A stretch of 64,000 nucleotides of DNA, taken from Farysia itapuensis. Its lineage: Eukaryota > Basidiomycota > Ustilaginomycetes > Ustilaginales > Ustilaginaceae. The stretch spans positions 124,001 through 188,000 of the forward strand of contig JALBYC010000013.1 in assembly GCA_023212645.1 (NCBI GenBank), given 5' to 3'. The translations under genes were made by a program, and so were the position numbers. Numbering within the stretch: position 1 is the stretch's first letter; each line of letters starts with the position of its first letter. Below the pieces are notes generated by a model. The model saw only the letters and a list, made by a program, of their open reading frames with translations. It did not search any database and was not told where the DNA came from. Below are positions 40,273 through 50,077 of the stretch, piece after piece.

Positions 40273-40871
40273 CGTTGCTTGATGAAGTAGCTGAAAGAGC
40301 GGGAAAAAAAAAGCTGAATCGGCGACGTCCGGTGCATGGCAAACCGGAACACGTCGCGATTGACAGCAATGTTAAGACTCGGACTCGATCACGTGCTGCA
40401 CGTGAATTCCGTGAACAATTCTTGCCGGCTAAAAGAGCGAAGTTTCGTGATTCTGCTACCGACAAAATCATGCGATTCAAAATTTGTAATGGTCGCGGCG
40501 CGTGCGTTATTGTGCTCAATACAAGCGAGAAGAAGAAAGGAAAAATTAGGGACAGCGCCGAAACCTTGGCCTGCACATTTTTGCTTTTTGGTGAACAACA
40601 GGTGATCTTCGCCATGCCACGCCGGGGCTCGGCCAATTAATTCCATACGCTCTATTGCTCAGTCGCAGCAACACACCATCCTTAACCTCTCACACCCTTC
40701 AACAGCACAGCCGCTCCTCGTTCCACTCGCAAGGTCGAGATCCACTCCCTTGAAATCCCGACTTGACTTCATATATATTCGGTTGCTGATCTTTGTACCA
40801 CCCGCAAAGATCGTCCGGGTCCCACACCATCCCACTGTTGCCACGCACATTGGCTTCTACGCAGTACAAGC
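40273..40871. other. Divergent intergenic region upstream of ERG3
   Basis: About 600 bp between the start of the Ser-rich gene and ERG3. The ERG3 side is pyrimidine-rich, with a TATA-like tatatat at ~40772-40778, about 100 bp before its ATG. No RNA gene is seen. Confidence 0.45.
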
Positions 40872-42029
40872 ATGGATCTCATTCTGCAAGTCGCCGACGA
40901 GTACGTTCTTGACTCGATCTGGGCAGCTGTCTGGCCAGCTTTACCGCGTGCCTTCGCCAAAGATTCTTCGGCACTGTCTTCCCTCACTTCTGCTGTAGGC
41001 TCGACCGGTGGCACGCGAGCCCTCTCTAACCTCACATCATCGCTCGGTCCCACCCTTGCCTCCGGCTCGAGCTGGTTTGGTAACTCTGTCCTGAGTCAGG
41101 CAGTCGAGTCGGCGCTCAGCGGCGCCAATGTAGACTGGGAAGCACTTCGCCATACGTCAGCCTTGCCGCGTGACAACATCATCCGCCAGACCGTGTCGCT
41201 CTTTGTCCTGACCTACATCGGCATCCTTGTGCTCTACTTTTCCTTTGCCGGACTCTCATACCACTACCTCTTCAACAAAGAGATGGAAAAGCATCCACGC
41301 TTCCTCAAGAACCAGGTGCGTCTCGAGATTGAGTGCTCGCTGCGCGCGTTCCTGCCGTTGGATCTCATGACGGTTCCGTGGTTTCTGATGGAAGTGCGTG
41401 GCCACAGCAAGCTGTATGAAAACATCAGCGATTACGGATTGGCCTACGCGCTCTTCTCGGTCCCACTGTTCCTGGTCTTCACCGACGCGGCCATCTACTG
41501 GGTTCACCGCTTAGAACACCACCCTCGACTGTACAAACATGTGCACAAGCCCCACCACAAATGGCTTGTCCCGACGCCGTTCGCATCACACGCGTTTCAT
41601 CCAATAGACGGATACGCGCAATCGTTGCCGTACCATATCTTTCCTTTCATCTTCCCCCTGCATCGCGTTGTCTCGATCGGTCTGTTCGTCTTTGTCAACC
41701 TGTGGAGCATCCTTATCCACGACTCGGACATGATCTGCAACTCGCCGCTGGAAAAGGTGATCAATGGACCGTCGCACCACACTCTTCACCATCTGTTCTT
41801 TACGTGCAACTACGGCCAGTACTTTACCATGTGCGACCGCATGGGAGGTTCGTACCGAGCACCGCGAGCCGAGGACGACCCATTGCTAGCCGTCACTGCC
41901 GCTGCCGACAAGGCAGCTGCTCTGTCTGCCAAGAAGGCTGCGTTTGCCTCTTCAGCCGATAATTCTGACGCGTCTTCAAGCAGCGACGAGGGCGTCTCGA
42001 TCGTCCGGGAGAGCAGAAAGTCCAAGTAA
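40872..42029 (+). CDS. ERG3: C-5 sterol desaturase
   Basis: A single-exon, 385-residue membrane enzyme. The three histidine clusters of the fatty-acid-hydroxylase superfamily are present: His-Arg-Leu-Glu-His-His (~212), His-Lys-Pro-His-His (~225) and His-His-Thr-Leu-His-His (~302). They would bind the di-iron centre. The Leu-Met-Thr-Val-Pro-Trp-Phe segment and the Asp-Ser-Asp-Met stretch also fit ERG3. Hydrophobic segments are at ~98-125, ~155-175 and ~195-215, with another before the last cluster. The enzyme introduces the C5-C6 double bond in ergosterol synthesis in the endoplasmic reticulum. The Ala/Ser-rich C-terminal tail ends in Lys-Ser-Lys. Loss of ERG3 in other fungi alters azole response. 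Confidence 0.95.
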   Translation: MDLILQVADEYVLDSIWAAVWPALPRAFAKDSSALSSLTSAVGSTGGTRALSNLTSSLGPTLASGSSWFGNSVLSQAVESALSGANVDWEALRHTSALPRDNIIRQTVSLFVLTYIGILVLYFSFAGLSYHYLFNKEMEKHPRFLKNQVRLEIECSLRAFLPLDLMTVPWFLMEVRGHSKLYENISDYGLAYALFSVPLFLVFTDAAIYWVHRLEHHPRLYKHVHKPHHKWLVPTPFASHAFHPIDGYAQSLPYHIFPFIFPLHRVVSIGLFVFVNLWSILIHDSDMICNSPLEKVINGPSHHTLHHLFFTCNYGQYFTMCDRMGGSYRAPRAEDDPLLAVTAAADKAAALSAKKAAFASSADNSDASSSSDEGVSIVRESRKSK

Positions 42030-42156
42030 ATGCCCTCCTCATATACCTTTCCCTCTTTCGTGGAAACCACCGTCGGACGATGGGACTCTGCGCGGAACAA
42101 TATTATGCTATTGATAATCTTACGTACAGTGTGGCATGTGTGTGCAGGGGGAAAGT

Positions 42157-43293
42157 TTAGAGACCTTTGTTGTATTCGACCTGGGTGATGGGTTGACCTT
42201 GAGCGTCTTTGAGGTTGTGGAAGCGGGACTCCAATTTAGTAGGGGCGATCGAGGCGACCTGGGGGAAGGTGGCGATGGCGGGCGGCAAGAAGACGAGCAA
42301 GCTTGTGCCGATCAGAGTCAAGTCTGCCACCCTGGCCATGGGGCCTGCTGACGGGACGATCTTTCTGCGCTGCAAAAACTTGAGTGCCAAAGGAGGTAGG
42401 ATGAGGGTTGGAACTGTAGAAAAGTAACGGTAAAGTCAGCGAATAGCGTTAACTGGGAGGTGGCAGCGTGCGGGGTTGTACGTACTGTTGGTAAGGACAC
42501 GAGAGGCTGCCGTCATGGCTACTGCTCGTTGACCGGCAGCGGGCGAGTCACCGACTTTGGTGCGATTGCCGTCCTGGTCGCGCACAAAGACGCCGACACC
42601 ATCACGAATCTCTTTCCAGCGCATGCAGCTGATGTTGACAATTCCAGCCGAGGCTACACTGACAAACGGTACCAAGCTGGTGAGCACGCCTTTGACGCCA
42701 GGGCTGACGCGAAGTCGCGGCACCCCGCGGGACATGCCCACAGCAATACCAACGGCCGAAGTCGTAGCGGCGGCGTAGGCAATACCAACTTCAGTCATGT
42801 TCATCGGCACGCTCTTGTTCGCATTCGAATAGTTGACCGCCACATTGAGCGACTGGTTGACCCACTGCCAGAACACAATTCCGGCCAGACTCGGGTTGGG
42901 CATCAGCATACCGCCCACGACAAGCAGATTGGTCGGAACAAAGGCCGACATTCGGAACGGGAGTGTAATCACCTCGCCCGTGTCTGGATGCACAGACGAA
43001 TCAACCAGCTGTTTGGCCTTCCAGTACTTTTCCGCCTCCTGGCGCGATACTATGTACTGGCCCGTGGTACGGTTCTTGGGAAAGCGCGCTTCGTACGAGT
43101 CCACAAGATCTCGTGCCGACTTGAGCTGCGCCGTCGAAGCCAGCAGTGTCAGCGGCGACGTGACCGAGGCAAAGTGCTGCAACCGCCCTGCAAAGGTGCT
43201 CAGATCATAGCGCGACTTGGTAATGTCGACCGTGTCCTCGGACGGCGCAAAGATGCCGTGCTTTTGGTCCCGACATGGCATCGAGATGGACAT
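42157..43293 (-). CDS. FSF1: Sideroflexin-family mitochondrial transporter
   Basis: Two exons: 42486-43293 and 42157-42413, with a 72-nt GT-AG intron (donor gtacgt, acceptor ctacag) in phase 1; 354 residues. The spliced junction restores the family segment Arg-Val-Leu-Thr-Asn-Ile-Pro-Thr-Leu-Ile-Leu-Pro-Pro. An N-terminal Tyr-Asp-Leu-Ser-Thr-Phe-Ala-Gly-Arg segment, the His-Pro-Asp-Thr-Gly-Glu motif near 100 and the following Phe-Arg-Met-Ser-Ala-Phe-Val-Pro segment are hallmarks of sideroflexins. About five hydrophobic segments follow. Sideroflexins lie in the mitochondrial inner membrane; animal SFXN1 transports serine for one-carbon metabolism, and the fungal substrate is less certain. Confidence 0.93.
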
Positions 43294-43409
43294 GACTCAA
43301 GATGATGTAGAGGTGTGAGCAAACGTGCATTCCTTCTCCACAACCTTTTTCCTCACAATTTCACGGGCCACATTCGTCAAGATCATTTCAAGTGTATTCA
43401 TTGCGCAAA

Positions 43410-44453
43410 CTAGCCCATAGCGCCCCAGAGATGTGTTTCCGTGTCCCAGGCGGTTGAGGCAATGAGACCTTCTTGGAACAGACTCCATGCGATACCGACG
43501 ACAAACTCTGTATGCGAGTCGTGCACCCGTCGCATCGAGCTGGTACTGGCGCCAACGGTGGCTCCCATGCTGGCAGCCGCATCCGTGTCCCATACCCGTG
43601 CCGTCATATCGTAGCTGGCTGATGCCAGTAGATGAGGGGCATGCGGGGACCAAGCTACTTTGCGAATGGCGTATTCGTGTCCAAGCATTGTCGCTAACGG
43701 CGCGGCCATCTCGACTCCCATTCCACCTGGTGGTTTGTTGGCAGTAGCCGAGCGTAGGTCCCATGTCTTGATCACTCGGTCTGTGCTGCCAGTGCCGATC
43801 TGCATTGGACGATACTTGTTCCAGTCCAAGCTCAGAACCTCTCCACCGACCGGAATGACAGAGACTGCCTGAGTCGGTTGCTGCCGAAGATCAAAAAGGC
43901 GCAGATGTCCATCCCCGCTTGCAGTCGCCAAGAGATCTGGATTGTGTGGTGAAAAGGCGCACTGATACACGCAGGCAGTGTGTGCGGTGATGCTGAGCAG
44001 CGAGCTGGGACGTTCAGGATGCCAGATCCGAACACTGCAGTCCCAGCTGCTCGATGCAAACACCTCTTTCTTGATGTTGTTCCAGTCGACGCTGAACACT
44101 TCCCGCGTATGCTCTGCCCAGTTGCGTATTGGGTGCTCCTGCAGGGCAATGTCCCACAGCTTGATCGATCCGTCCCCTGAAGCAGTGACAATTTGGTTCT
44201 CGTGCGCTTCGCTCCAAGCCAGGTCGTACAGTCCGTCTTGAGTATCAAAGGCCTTTTCCACACCTAGACCGGGATTGAGAGATGCCGGATTAGCGCCCAG
44301 TGTGAGAAGATGCAGGCGTCCGTTGCCCACTAGACCATAGTTGGCCGACGATGCTACAGCTAGCCGCCGCTCAAAGAAGGGCGACCATGCAACACTGTAG
44401 CCAGCGAATCCTTGTGTCCGAACTCTGGACAAAGGCGGAGCGGGTGGTATCAT
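43410..44453 (-). CDS. PEX7: Peroxisomal PTS2 receptor PEX7 (WD40)
   Basis: A single exon from the ATG at 44453 (the open frame extends to 44558 but begins with TTG); 347 residues. It starts with Arg-Thr-Gln-Gly-Phe-Ala-Gly-Tyr-Ser-Val-Ala-Trp-Ser-Pro-Phe, the PEX7 beginning. About six WD40 repeats follow, with Trp-Asp or equivalent endings (Ile-Lys-Leu-Trp-Asp, Val-Arg-Ile-Trp-His, Leu-Arg-Leu-Phe-Asp, Ile-Lys-Thr-Trp-Asp, Ala-Arg-Val-Trp-Asp). The Leu-Leu-Ala-Thr-Ala-Ser-Gly-Asp-Gly segment is typical. PEX7 binds cargo with an N-terminal PTS2 signal and delivers it to peroxisomes. Its start is 137 bp from the 3' end of the tRNA-Leu-like gene on the same strand. Confidence 0.92.
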   Translation of the reverse strand: MIPPAPPLSRVRTQGFAGYSVAWSPFFERRLAVASSANYGLVGNGRLHLLTLGANPASLNPGLGVEKAFDTQDGLYDLAWSEAHENQIVTASGDGSIKLWDIALQEHPIRNWAEHTREVFSVDWNNIKKEVFASSSWDCSVRIWHPERPSSLLSITAHTACVYQCAFSPHNPDLLATASGDGHLRLFDLRQQPTQAVSVIPVGGEVLSLDWNKYRPMQIGTGSTDRVIKTWDLRSATANKPPGGMGVEMAAPLATMLGHEYAIRKVAWSPHAPHLLASASYDMTARVWDTDAAASMGATVGASTSSMRRVHDSHTEFVVGIAWSLFQEGLIASTAWDTETHLWGAMG

Positions 44454-44588
44454 GTTGCCGTCAGATTGCAGTGGCCGCCGCTCATCGAGTTGGACGAATA
44501 GAACGACAGCCGGATATCTTTCTATGCCGGAGCCATACGGGGCACGTTTTTTTAGCAAAAAATGTTAGGCCAGGCAAGTAAAAATGTT

Positions 44589-44714
44589 TGGTCGAACAGG
44601 GATTCGAACCCTGGAAAAACTGGAGATGTAATCAGAACAAGCCAATGCAATCATGGCCAAGATGTCTTCGTAAAGATCTTGAAGCCAGCCCCATAACCAC
44701 TCGGGCATTCGACC
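44589..44714 (-). tRNA. tRNA-Leu (anticodon CAA)-like gene with intron; variable arm atypical
   Basis: Minus strand. The acceptor stem GGTCGAA/TTCGACC (44708-44714 with 44590-44596) has discriminator A, as in leucine tRNAs. The D arm reads CCCGAGTGGTTATGGG, with the GAGTGGTTA loop typical of Leu/Ser tRNAs. The T arm is CAGGG-TTCGAAT-CCCTG. The anticodon CAA follows TT, and CAAGAT is complementary to ATCTTG downstream, the usual anticodon-intron helix. The 3' half of the anticodon stem is best placed at TCCAG (one mismatch with CTGGC). That leaves only about six bases (TTTTTC) where a leucine tRNA should have a long variable arm. It may be a decayed copy or have an unusual structure; the intron end is therefore uncertain. 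Confidence 0.6.
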
Positions 44715-45051
44715 GATATAGTCAAGGTGAGCCGAGTTTGCAGACATGTACGGTGGTGTACCTTGCAACACCGTGCAAGCGCCATGACCTGTCTATGCAC
44801 GTCACCCCACATAATCCGCGAGGTCCATCTCAGGTGATATCAGGCCGCCATACACTAGCGCGGTCCTGTGGTGACTAGTGGCGCTCTAGCAAATATGAGG
44901 CGCGTGCGGCGAAAGACAAAGTGTCAGAATGGTCTGAGCTTCTTCGCCTAAAGTGATGCGTAGAAGCGAGCTTTTAGGGGATATCTCTCGGCAGAGGCAT
45001 TTTACGTTTCCACCCTTCCTTCTCCTATCCCTTCGCAGTTCGTCCTCAGTC
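44715..45051. other. Intergenic region upstream of the P450 gene
   Basis: About 340 bp between the tRNA-Leu-like gene and the chosen P450 ATG. It probably contains the P450 promoter and leader. The P450 frame is open from 44953, so an earlier ATG at 44956 cannot be excluded. Confidence 0.4.
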
Positions 45052-46656
45052 ATGGCAAGCGCAAACATCATCCAGATCAGTACATCTGGCAGTCTGGTGT
45101 CGTCGCCTTACTTCTGGGCGGTTGCCCTGGTCTTGGCCGCCATCTTCTTCGACAATGTCTTCCGAGCTCCTGCGAAGCTCAACCGTCAATCGCCGGTCAA
45201 AGCATACACTCGATCTTGGTTGCCGGGCTTAGGACCTATCGAGCTGTTTGAGAAGCGCAACAGCTTCCTCCGCTCTGTCTTCGGCGATCCCGAAACATGG
45301 AATACGGTAGTGCCCAAGGAAAAAGCGATCCGCGTCAACGCTAAGCACCATCTCATGACCATTGTCGGAGATCCGAAAGAGGACGGACGAGAGTTCTTTC
45401 ATCAGAGATCTTATGATTTTGATTCCGCATACACCACAATGTTTGCCGGAATTCCAACAATGCCAAGCTGGCTTCAGAAATCTAAGCCGGGCGAAGAGGA
45501 AGGTGTAGCTTCGTTCGTCTCCAACCTGCGAAAAGCGGTCAGCAGTCAGCGACTTCAGCAGAGTCTGCCCGACATGGTCGGCCATGCCGTTAACCTGTTT
45601 AGCTCTTTGCCAAGGAAGGGAGAAATTGAAGTTCACCAGACAATTTACCCGCTCATTTTCCAGATCAGCGTGCTGTTCGTTGGACTTGCCGAGCACGCAC
45701 GAGATATCAATGCCGTGCGCCGTATGGAAGGACCCTTTTGGACCTTTGCTGATAACGTCGGCTACATGCCAACTCATTTTCCCCTCGTCCCAGTCCCCAG
45801 CACGATCAAAAAGTGGTGGGGTGCCATCAAGATGTCGGCCGAAATTAGGGGCACTCTCGAGAAGAGAAAGCAGGAAGGTCGTCGCGAGACCGACTATCCG
45901 CAGGAGATGATTGATGCGGGCACCTCGGTCAAGAATATTGAAGCCTTCATCATGGGCGGTCTTTTCGCGGCAATCATTAACACGACAGGTGTAGGATCTT
46001 ATTTGCTCATCTTCTTGTGCTCAGACCCAATCGCGCGAGACCGCGTACGCGCAGAGTTTGACGCAATTTTCCGCAAATCTGCCGAAGAGCGGGGCGACGA
46101 CTATGACGAGCTGACCATCCAGGAGAAATTGGAACGCACACCGCTCGACATGTGGGAAAATAACCTGCCCTTCTACGAATCAGTGTTGGACGAAACCCTG
46201 CGAATTCTCATGATCTCGCTCATCTTCCGTCACAAGATACGTGTTCCTGGAGCCAAAGGTACAGACACTAAGAGCATGATCTCGGGCGATGAGATTCAGG
46301 ACGATGAGTTCATTGCATTCTGGCTTGGCTCAGCTCATCGCAACTCGCGGATTTACACCAACCCGCTTTCGTTTGATCCGTCGCGCTTCGAGAGGGGGGA
46401 GGGTAAGGGTGAGGGAGAATTTGTACCCTGGGGTGCTGGCCGACACGTCTGCCTCGGCATGCGATTTGCCAAGCTCGAGGTGCGTGCCGTTCACGCTGCA
46501 TTCCTCCTTGCCTTCCCCGACGCCAGAAGTGTCGATGAGAACGGGACCCCGTACACCACTGCCACGGTCCCTTTCCCCGAACAAGAGAGCGAACACCGTA
46601 GATACCCAGAGAGACCCGTCAAGCTCGCTTACTCGACCAATCTTGCCGCAGTATAG
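45052..46656 (+). CDS. Cytochrome P450 monooxygenase
   Basis: From the ATG at 45052 the product is 534 residues; an in-frame ATG at 44956 would add 32. The chosen start gives a short polar segment followed by a membrane anchor (~15-35). The K-helix motif Glu-Thr-Leu-Arg is near 380. The heme-binding loop is Pro-Trp-Gly-Ala-Gly-Arg-His-Val-Cys-Leu-Gly near 457-468, with Trp in place of the usual Phe. The I-helix reads Phe-Ala-Ala-Ile-Ile-Asn-Thr-Thr-Gly (~307-315), so the customary acidic residue before Thr is Asn and the Gly is Ile. The overall look is nearer to CYP51/CYP7/CYP8-like enzymes than to typical fungal secondary-metabolism P450s. The substrate is unknown, and no biosynthetic partner genes surround it. 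Confidence 0.88.
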   Translation: MASANIIQISTSGSLVSSPYFWAVALVLAAIFFDNVFRAPAKLNRQSPVKAYTRSWLPGLGPIELFEKRNSFLRSVFGDPETWNTVVPKEKAIRVNAKHHLMTIVGDPKEDGREFFHQRSYDFDSAYTTMFAGIPTMPSWLQKSKPGEEEGVASFVSNLRKAVSSQRLQQSLPDMVGHAVNLFSSLPRKGEIEVHQTIYPLIFQISVLFVGLAEHARDINAVRRMEGPFWTFADNVGYMPTHFPLVPVPSTIKKWWGAIKMSAEIRGTLEKRKQEGRRETDYPQEMIDAGTSVKNIEAFIMGGLFAAIINTTGVGSYLLIFLCSDPIARDRVRAEFDAIFRKSAEERGDDYDELTIQEKLERTPLDMWENNLPFYESVLDETLRILMISLIFRHKIRVPGAKGTDTKSMISGDEIQDDEFIAFWLGSAHRNSRIYTNPLSFDPSRFERGEGKGEGEFVPWGAGRHVCLGMRFAKLEVRAVHAAFLLAFPDARSVDENGTPYTTATVPFPEQESEHRRYPERPVKLAYSTNLAAV

Positions 46657-46882
46657 TGACCTCTCCCCCCAACACATTTTCCCATGGACATTGACGATCT
46701 AGCGCGAAATAGGAACATGCCTTTGACAGTGTGGAGACATTTGATTGCATAGAGCGTGCAAAAACAGAGGAAGGAGCCCACGGGAGAGCAAGAAGAATGT
46801 AAAGAAGTGAGGGACCTAGAAGGAGAGGAGGAAAAGGGGGGCTGGGTATTTTGCAAAAGATACGCGTAAAGACAAACTATCC

Positions 46883-48432
46883 CTAGACCTTGAAGAAGGG
46901 GTTGTTGTCAGCAGACGGCTGCTGCTGTTGAGAGGATTGGCCGCCAAATTGGGTGGCGCCGTTGATGTTCATGCCGGTTTTTTGGGCCTTCATCTGGTTG
47001 TAGTGGGCAACGTTGGGACCCATGCGCATGTCGCCCGTGTTGCCGAAAGTGTCGACACCGTCACCTAGGGCCAGCAGCCTGTTGAGCTCGCTGAATTTGG
47101 CATCGTCGTTAACTTTGGCGCGCACAGGTCTGTTCTGCTGCTGAACAGGCGCAGGAGCTGGTGCAGGCTGGGGTTGGGGCTGTGGTGTTGTTGGCTCGGA
47201 TGAGAACAAGTCGCCGACGGGCACGTTGTGCTGTTGCGGCGGTGGCTGCTGTGGCTGCTGTCGCTGGCCAGACTGGAGCCATGGGTTGTTGGACCCGAAG
47301 GACGTCTGCTGAGGCATGATCTGCTGCTGTTGCTGCTGTTGCGTCATCAGCTGTTGATACTGCACCGCCGCCTGCTGCAACTCCATCTGACGCTGATACT
47401 CAGCCTGCTGCTGTTGCTGGAGGTACTGTTGCTGCATCATCTCTTGCTGCTGCAAGTGGTTTTGCAAGAACGGATTGTAGCCAGTGGCCTGCATCTGCAG
47501 GTAAGGGTTGAACGAGGTGTACTGTGGCTGCACTCCGTAGTTCTGCCCTCCAGAGGTGTCGACAAGCGGGTTGCCGAAAAAGTCAACCTGCTGGTTTTGA
47601 GTATAGGCATTGGGACCATCGAGGTTGATGGAATCATCAAACAAGGCATTCTTGTTCGCGTCTTCGAGCGCTTTGATGCGATCTTCCTCTTCCTTTTTGG
47701 ACAGGGCCAACGCTCGTTGAAGCTCGTCTTCATCGGTAGCTTCAGCGCGAATCTTGTCTTGTTGTGCCTGCGACATGCGCTTGGACTCCTCAATGGCGCG
47801 TTGCAGCTCGTCGTCCTCTTTGTTCGGGCGGCGTCGATTTCTCTCTTGCTCGGCACGTCGGCGTCTTCGCTCATCGTCGCCGTCATCTTCGCCTGTGGAC
47901 ATGCGGTCCCGCATGTGAGCGCGCGATCTTCGCTCGTCGCGCAAACGCGCCTCGTCCTGCAGCAAATTTGTGATGTCCTTGGCCTTCTGTCGTACGTTGG
48001 CACCTTGGTCTTTGCCGTCCTCGTCAATGTAGACAAACTCTTTCAGCGTCTTGACAATGTAGATGTTGTCGCGGAAGTAGATGACTACATTCTCGGAACC
48101 GGCATGCAAGAGGTAGTCGAGCACGGTAAGCGACTTGAAGACGTGTCGCCAGTTCTTGCCCTTATCGTTGAGACGCTTGTCCAGAATCTCCATCATTTCA
48201 ATAAACTCGCTCCTGTCATCATGAGCAGGTCAGCACAACGTCACAACCAAAACAACGAAGAGGATACGTACTGATTGTAGCTAAGCTGGGCAAGCTCATT
48301 CATTTGAGTACCACTCGGACCCCACGGATCATTGGATGTAGCATCTCGCACCTTGACCTGGACGTCAGAGTAGCCCTTGATATAATTCTTGCCGACACGA
48401 ACGGCCGACTTTGAAATGTTTTGCAGCGACAT
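46883..48432 (-). CDS. ENT1: Epsin (ENTH-domain clathrin adaptor)
   Basis: Two exons: 48272-48432 and 46883-48212, with a 59-nt GT-AG intron (donor gtacgt, acceptor gacag) in phase 2; 496 residues. The start at 48432 gives Met-Ser-Leu-Gln-Asn; the longer frame begins with GTG. The ENTH domain (1-~150) has Ala-Thr-Ser-Asn-Asp-Pro-Trp-Gly-Pro-Ser, Ser-Tyr-Asn-Gln and Asp-Lys-Arg-Leu-Asn-Asp-Lys-Gly-Lys-Asn-Trp-Arg-His-Val, for phosphoinositide binding. Two ubiquitin-interacting motifs are near 186 and 213 (Asp-Glu-Leu-Gln-Arg-Ala-x-x-x-Ser). The rest is Gln-rich with Asn-Pro-Phe motifs near 298 and at the C-terminus, which bind EH-domain proteins. It works in endocytosis at the plasma membrane. 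Confidence 0.95.
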
Positions 48433-48871
48433 GACCGGTTGCACGGAGCGTCCACCGACAGAGTGTTGACCGCTATTCGCTGATGCAGAGACTCAAGTTG
48501 CGAGACGCAGTTAGTGTAGTAGAAGGAAGTAGTAGTCGTGCAAGGGAGGAAGAGTTGTGTCAAAGGGGAATGGTCGGCGATGGCAGTGATTGACGTCGGT
48601 GTCGATGACGAAGAACTACTATTCCCGTCCGGCCAAGTTTGTATTGCTTCTTCAACGCGTCCAACGTGCTAAAGTGGAGAAGAAACTGTAATCATCATTA
48701 CAGTTTGGGGGCCTAAATCAAACAAGGTGGTGCGTGTACCGTATTCAATTTTCGATTCGGTGCGCACAGCCCGCACACACTGTCTAGCATGCTATCAGCC
48801 AAGACAGACGTCCCCCTCACAAGAGTTTCTTCAAATCAACCTCTTATAACAAACGTCAACTATGAGCCCGG
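48433..48871. other. Intergenic: epsin promoter and septin 3' region
   Basis: About 440 bp between two minus-strand genes. It should hold the epsin promoter and leader (pyrimidine-rich on the coding strand) and the septin 3' end. An inverted pair with TGTAAT and ATTACA at ~48686-48700 is too short to interpret. Confidence 0.45.
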
Positions 48872-50077
48872 CTAGCGCCTTACAGAGCCTCGGCCGTATC
48901 CGTTTTGCATGGCATCGCTGTTACGCAACGAATGGATGTCAGTACAAAGGGATAAGAGGGGCATGGAACGGATATCAACTTACAGCTCGGCTTCTAGTGC
49001 TTTGACGGCACTGTGTGCAATTTCGAGATCCTTGTTAAGTCGATCTCGCTCGGCGATCAAATGCTGCTCCCACTGTCGGAAACGGGCCTCTTCTAGCTTG
49101 ACCTGTTCGGTAAATCGCTTCCTGAGCAACTCTTCCTCTTCTTTGAACTTGGGATTGTCCACCTTTTTCACCTTAGGCTCGCCGAACTTTCGCGTTTCCA
49201 TCTGGGATTGGCGGTAGTTTTCGTACTGCAGCTCTTCGGTGGTGGTAATGAGGTCAAGCATGTGCGTTCGGATGAGCAGAGAGCGCAACTTCTTAAAGTC
49301 ACAATGCTCTTCGTTTTCCACTTCCGCCACGCCCCAGAGGTAGTCTCGGCCTTTGACGACTCGGCCGTCGTTGGTCTGCACATCTTGCGTGCTGCCAATG
49401 ATGGAAAAGGGCATAGCGCTCATGAGCGTTTTGGCGTGTTCGGCACTCGCCTCATCGTCGGACTCGACATTGGGCGAGTATACGCGGATGCCCTGCGTGT
49501 TGATGACCTCGCGAATACGCTGCTTGAACAGAGCCAGATCAGCTTGAGTCAACGTGTCGGCTTTGGCAACCACCGGAATCAGGTTGACGCGCGTCCCGAG
49601 GCGCTTCATAATCTCAATGTCGAGTGGCTTGAGCGTGTGCCCTGTAGGTCGGATAAAGTAGAGGCAGGCATGCACGCGCAGGTCCGTCTTTTCCAAACGT
49701 TCCGGTTGCTGCTCCTGTCGCATGTAGAGCTCATGCTGATCGTCGATAAAGTCGACAATGGGAGTCCACGAGTCCCGGTTGTTGACATAGTCACCAAATC
49801 CAGGAGTGTCGATGACAGTCAGCTTGACCTTGAACTGCTTTTCCTCGAGCTCAGCCTTGATGATGTCAATCTCCACGGTCTTATCCAGCTGCTTGGCATG
49901 TCGTCGAGTGTAATCTTTGCCCGTCGCCAATTCGGTACTGAACAGAGTGTTGATCAGGGTTGTCTTGCCCACACCGCTCTCCCCGACAACCATGAGTGTG
50001 AAGTGTCCGCCAGCCTTGGCGACGATCTTGTGCCTCTGGTTGGGGAGATTGGCGATACCGATGCCGTTGACGGTCAT
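48872..50077 (-). CDS. CDC12: Septin (CDC12-type)
   Basis: Two exons: 48984-50077 and 48872-48917, with a 66-nt GT-AG intron (donor gtaagt, acceptor aacag) in phase 2; 379 residues. The start ATG at 50077 begins Met-Thr-Val-Asn-Gly-Ile-Gly-Ile-Ala-Asn-Leu-Pro-Asn-Gln-Arg. Motifs are the P-loop Gly-Glu-Ser-Gly-Val-Gly-Lys-Thr (32-39), Asp-Thr-Pro-Gly near 92, and Ala-Lys-Ala-Asp near 171. The septin-unique element lies near Leu-Trp-Gly-Val-Ala-Glu-Val-Glu-Asn-Glu. A C-terminal coiled coil runs ~310-365. The Asn-Leu-Pro-Asn-Gln-Arg start favours the CDC12 subgroup. Septins form filaments at the bud neck or septum. Skipping the last splice gives a stop right after Glu-Leu, a slightly shorter protein. 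Confidence 0.92.

Noticed and set aside
42460..43305. 281-codon open frame opposite the sideroflexin
   Set aside because: Antisense shadow; it runs across the sideroflexin intron and has no recognisable domain.
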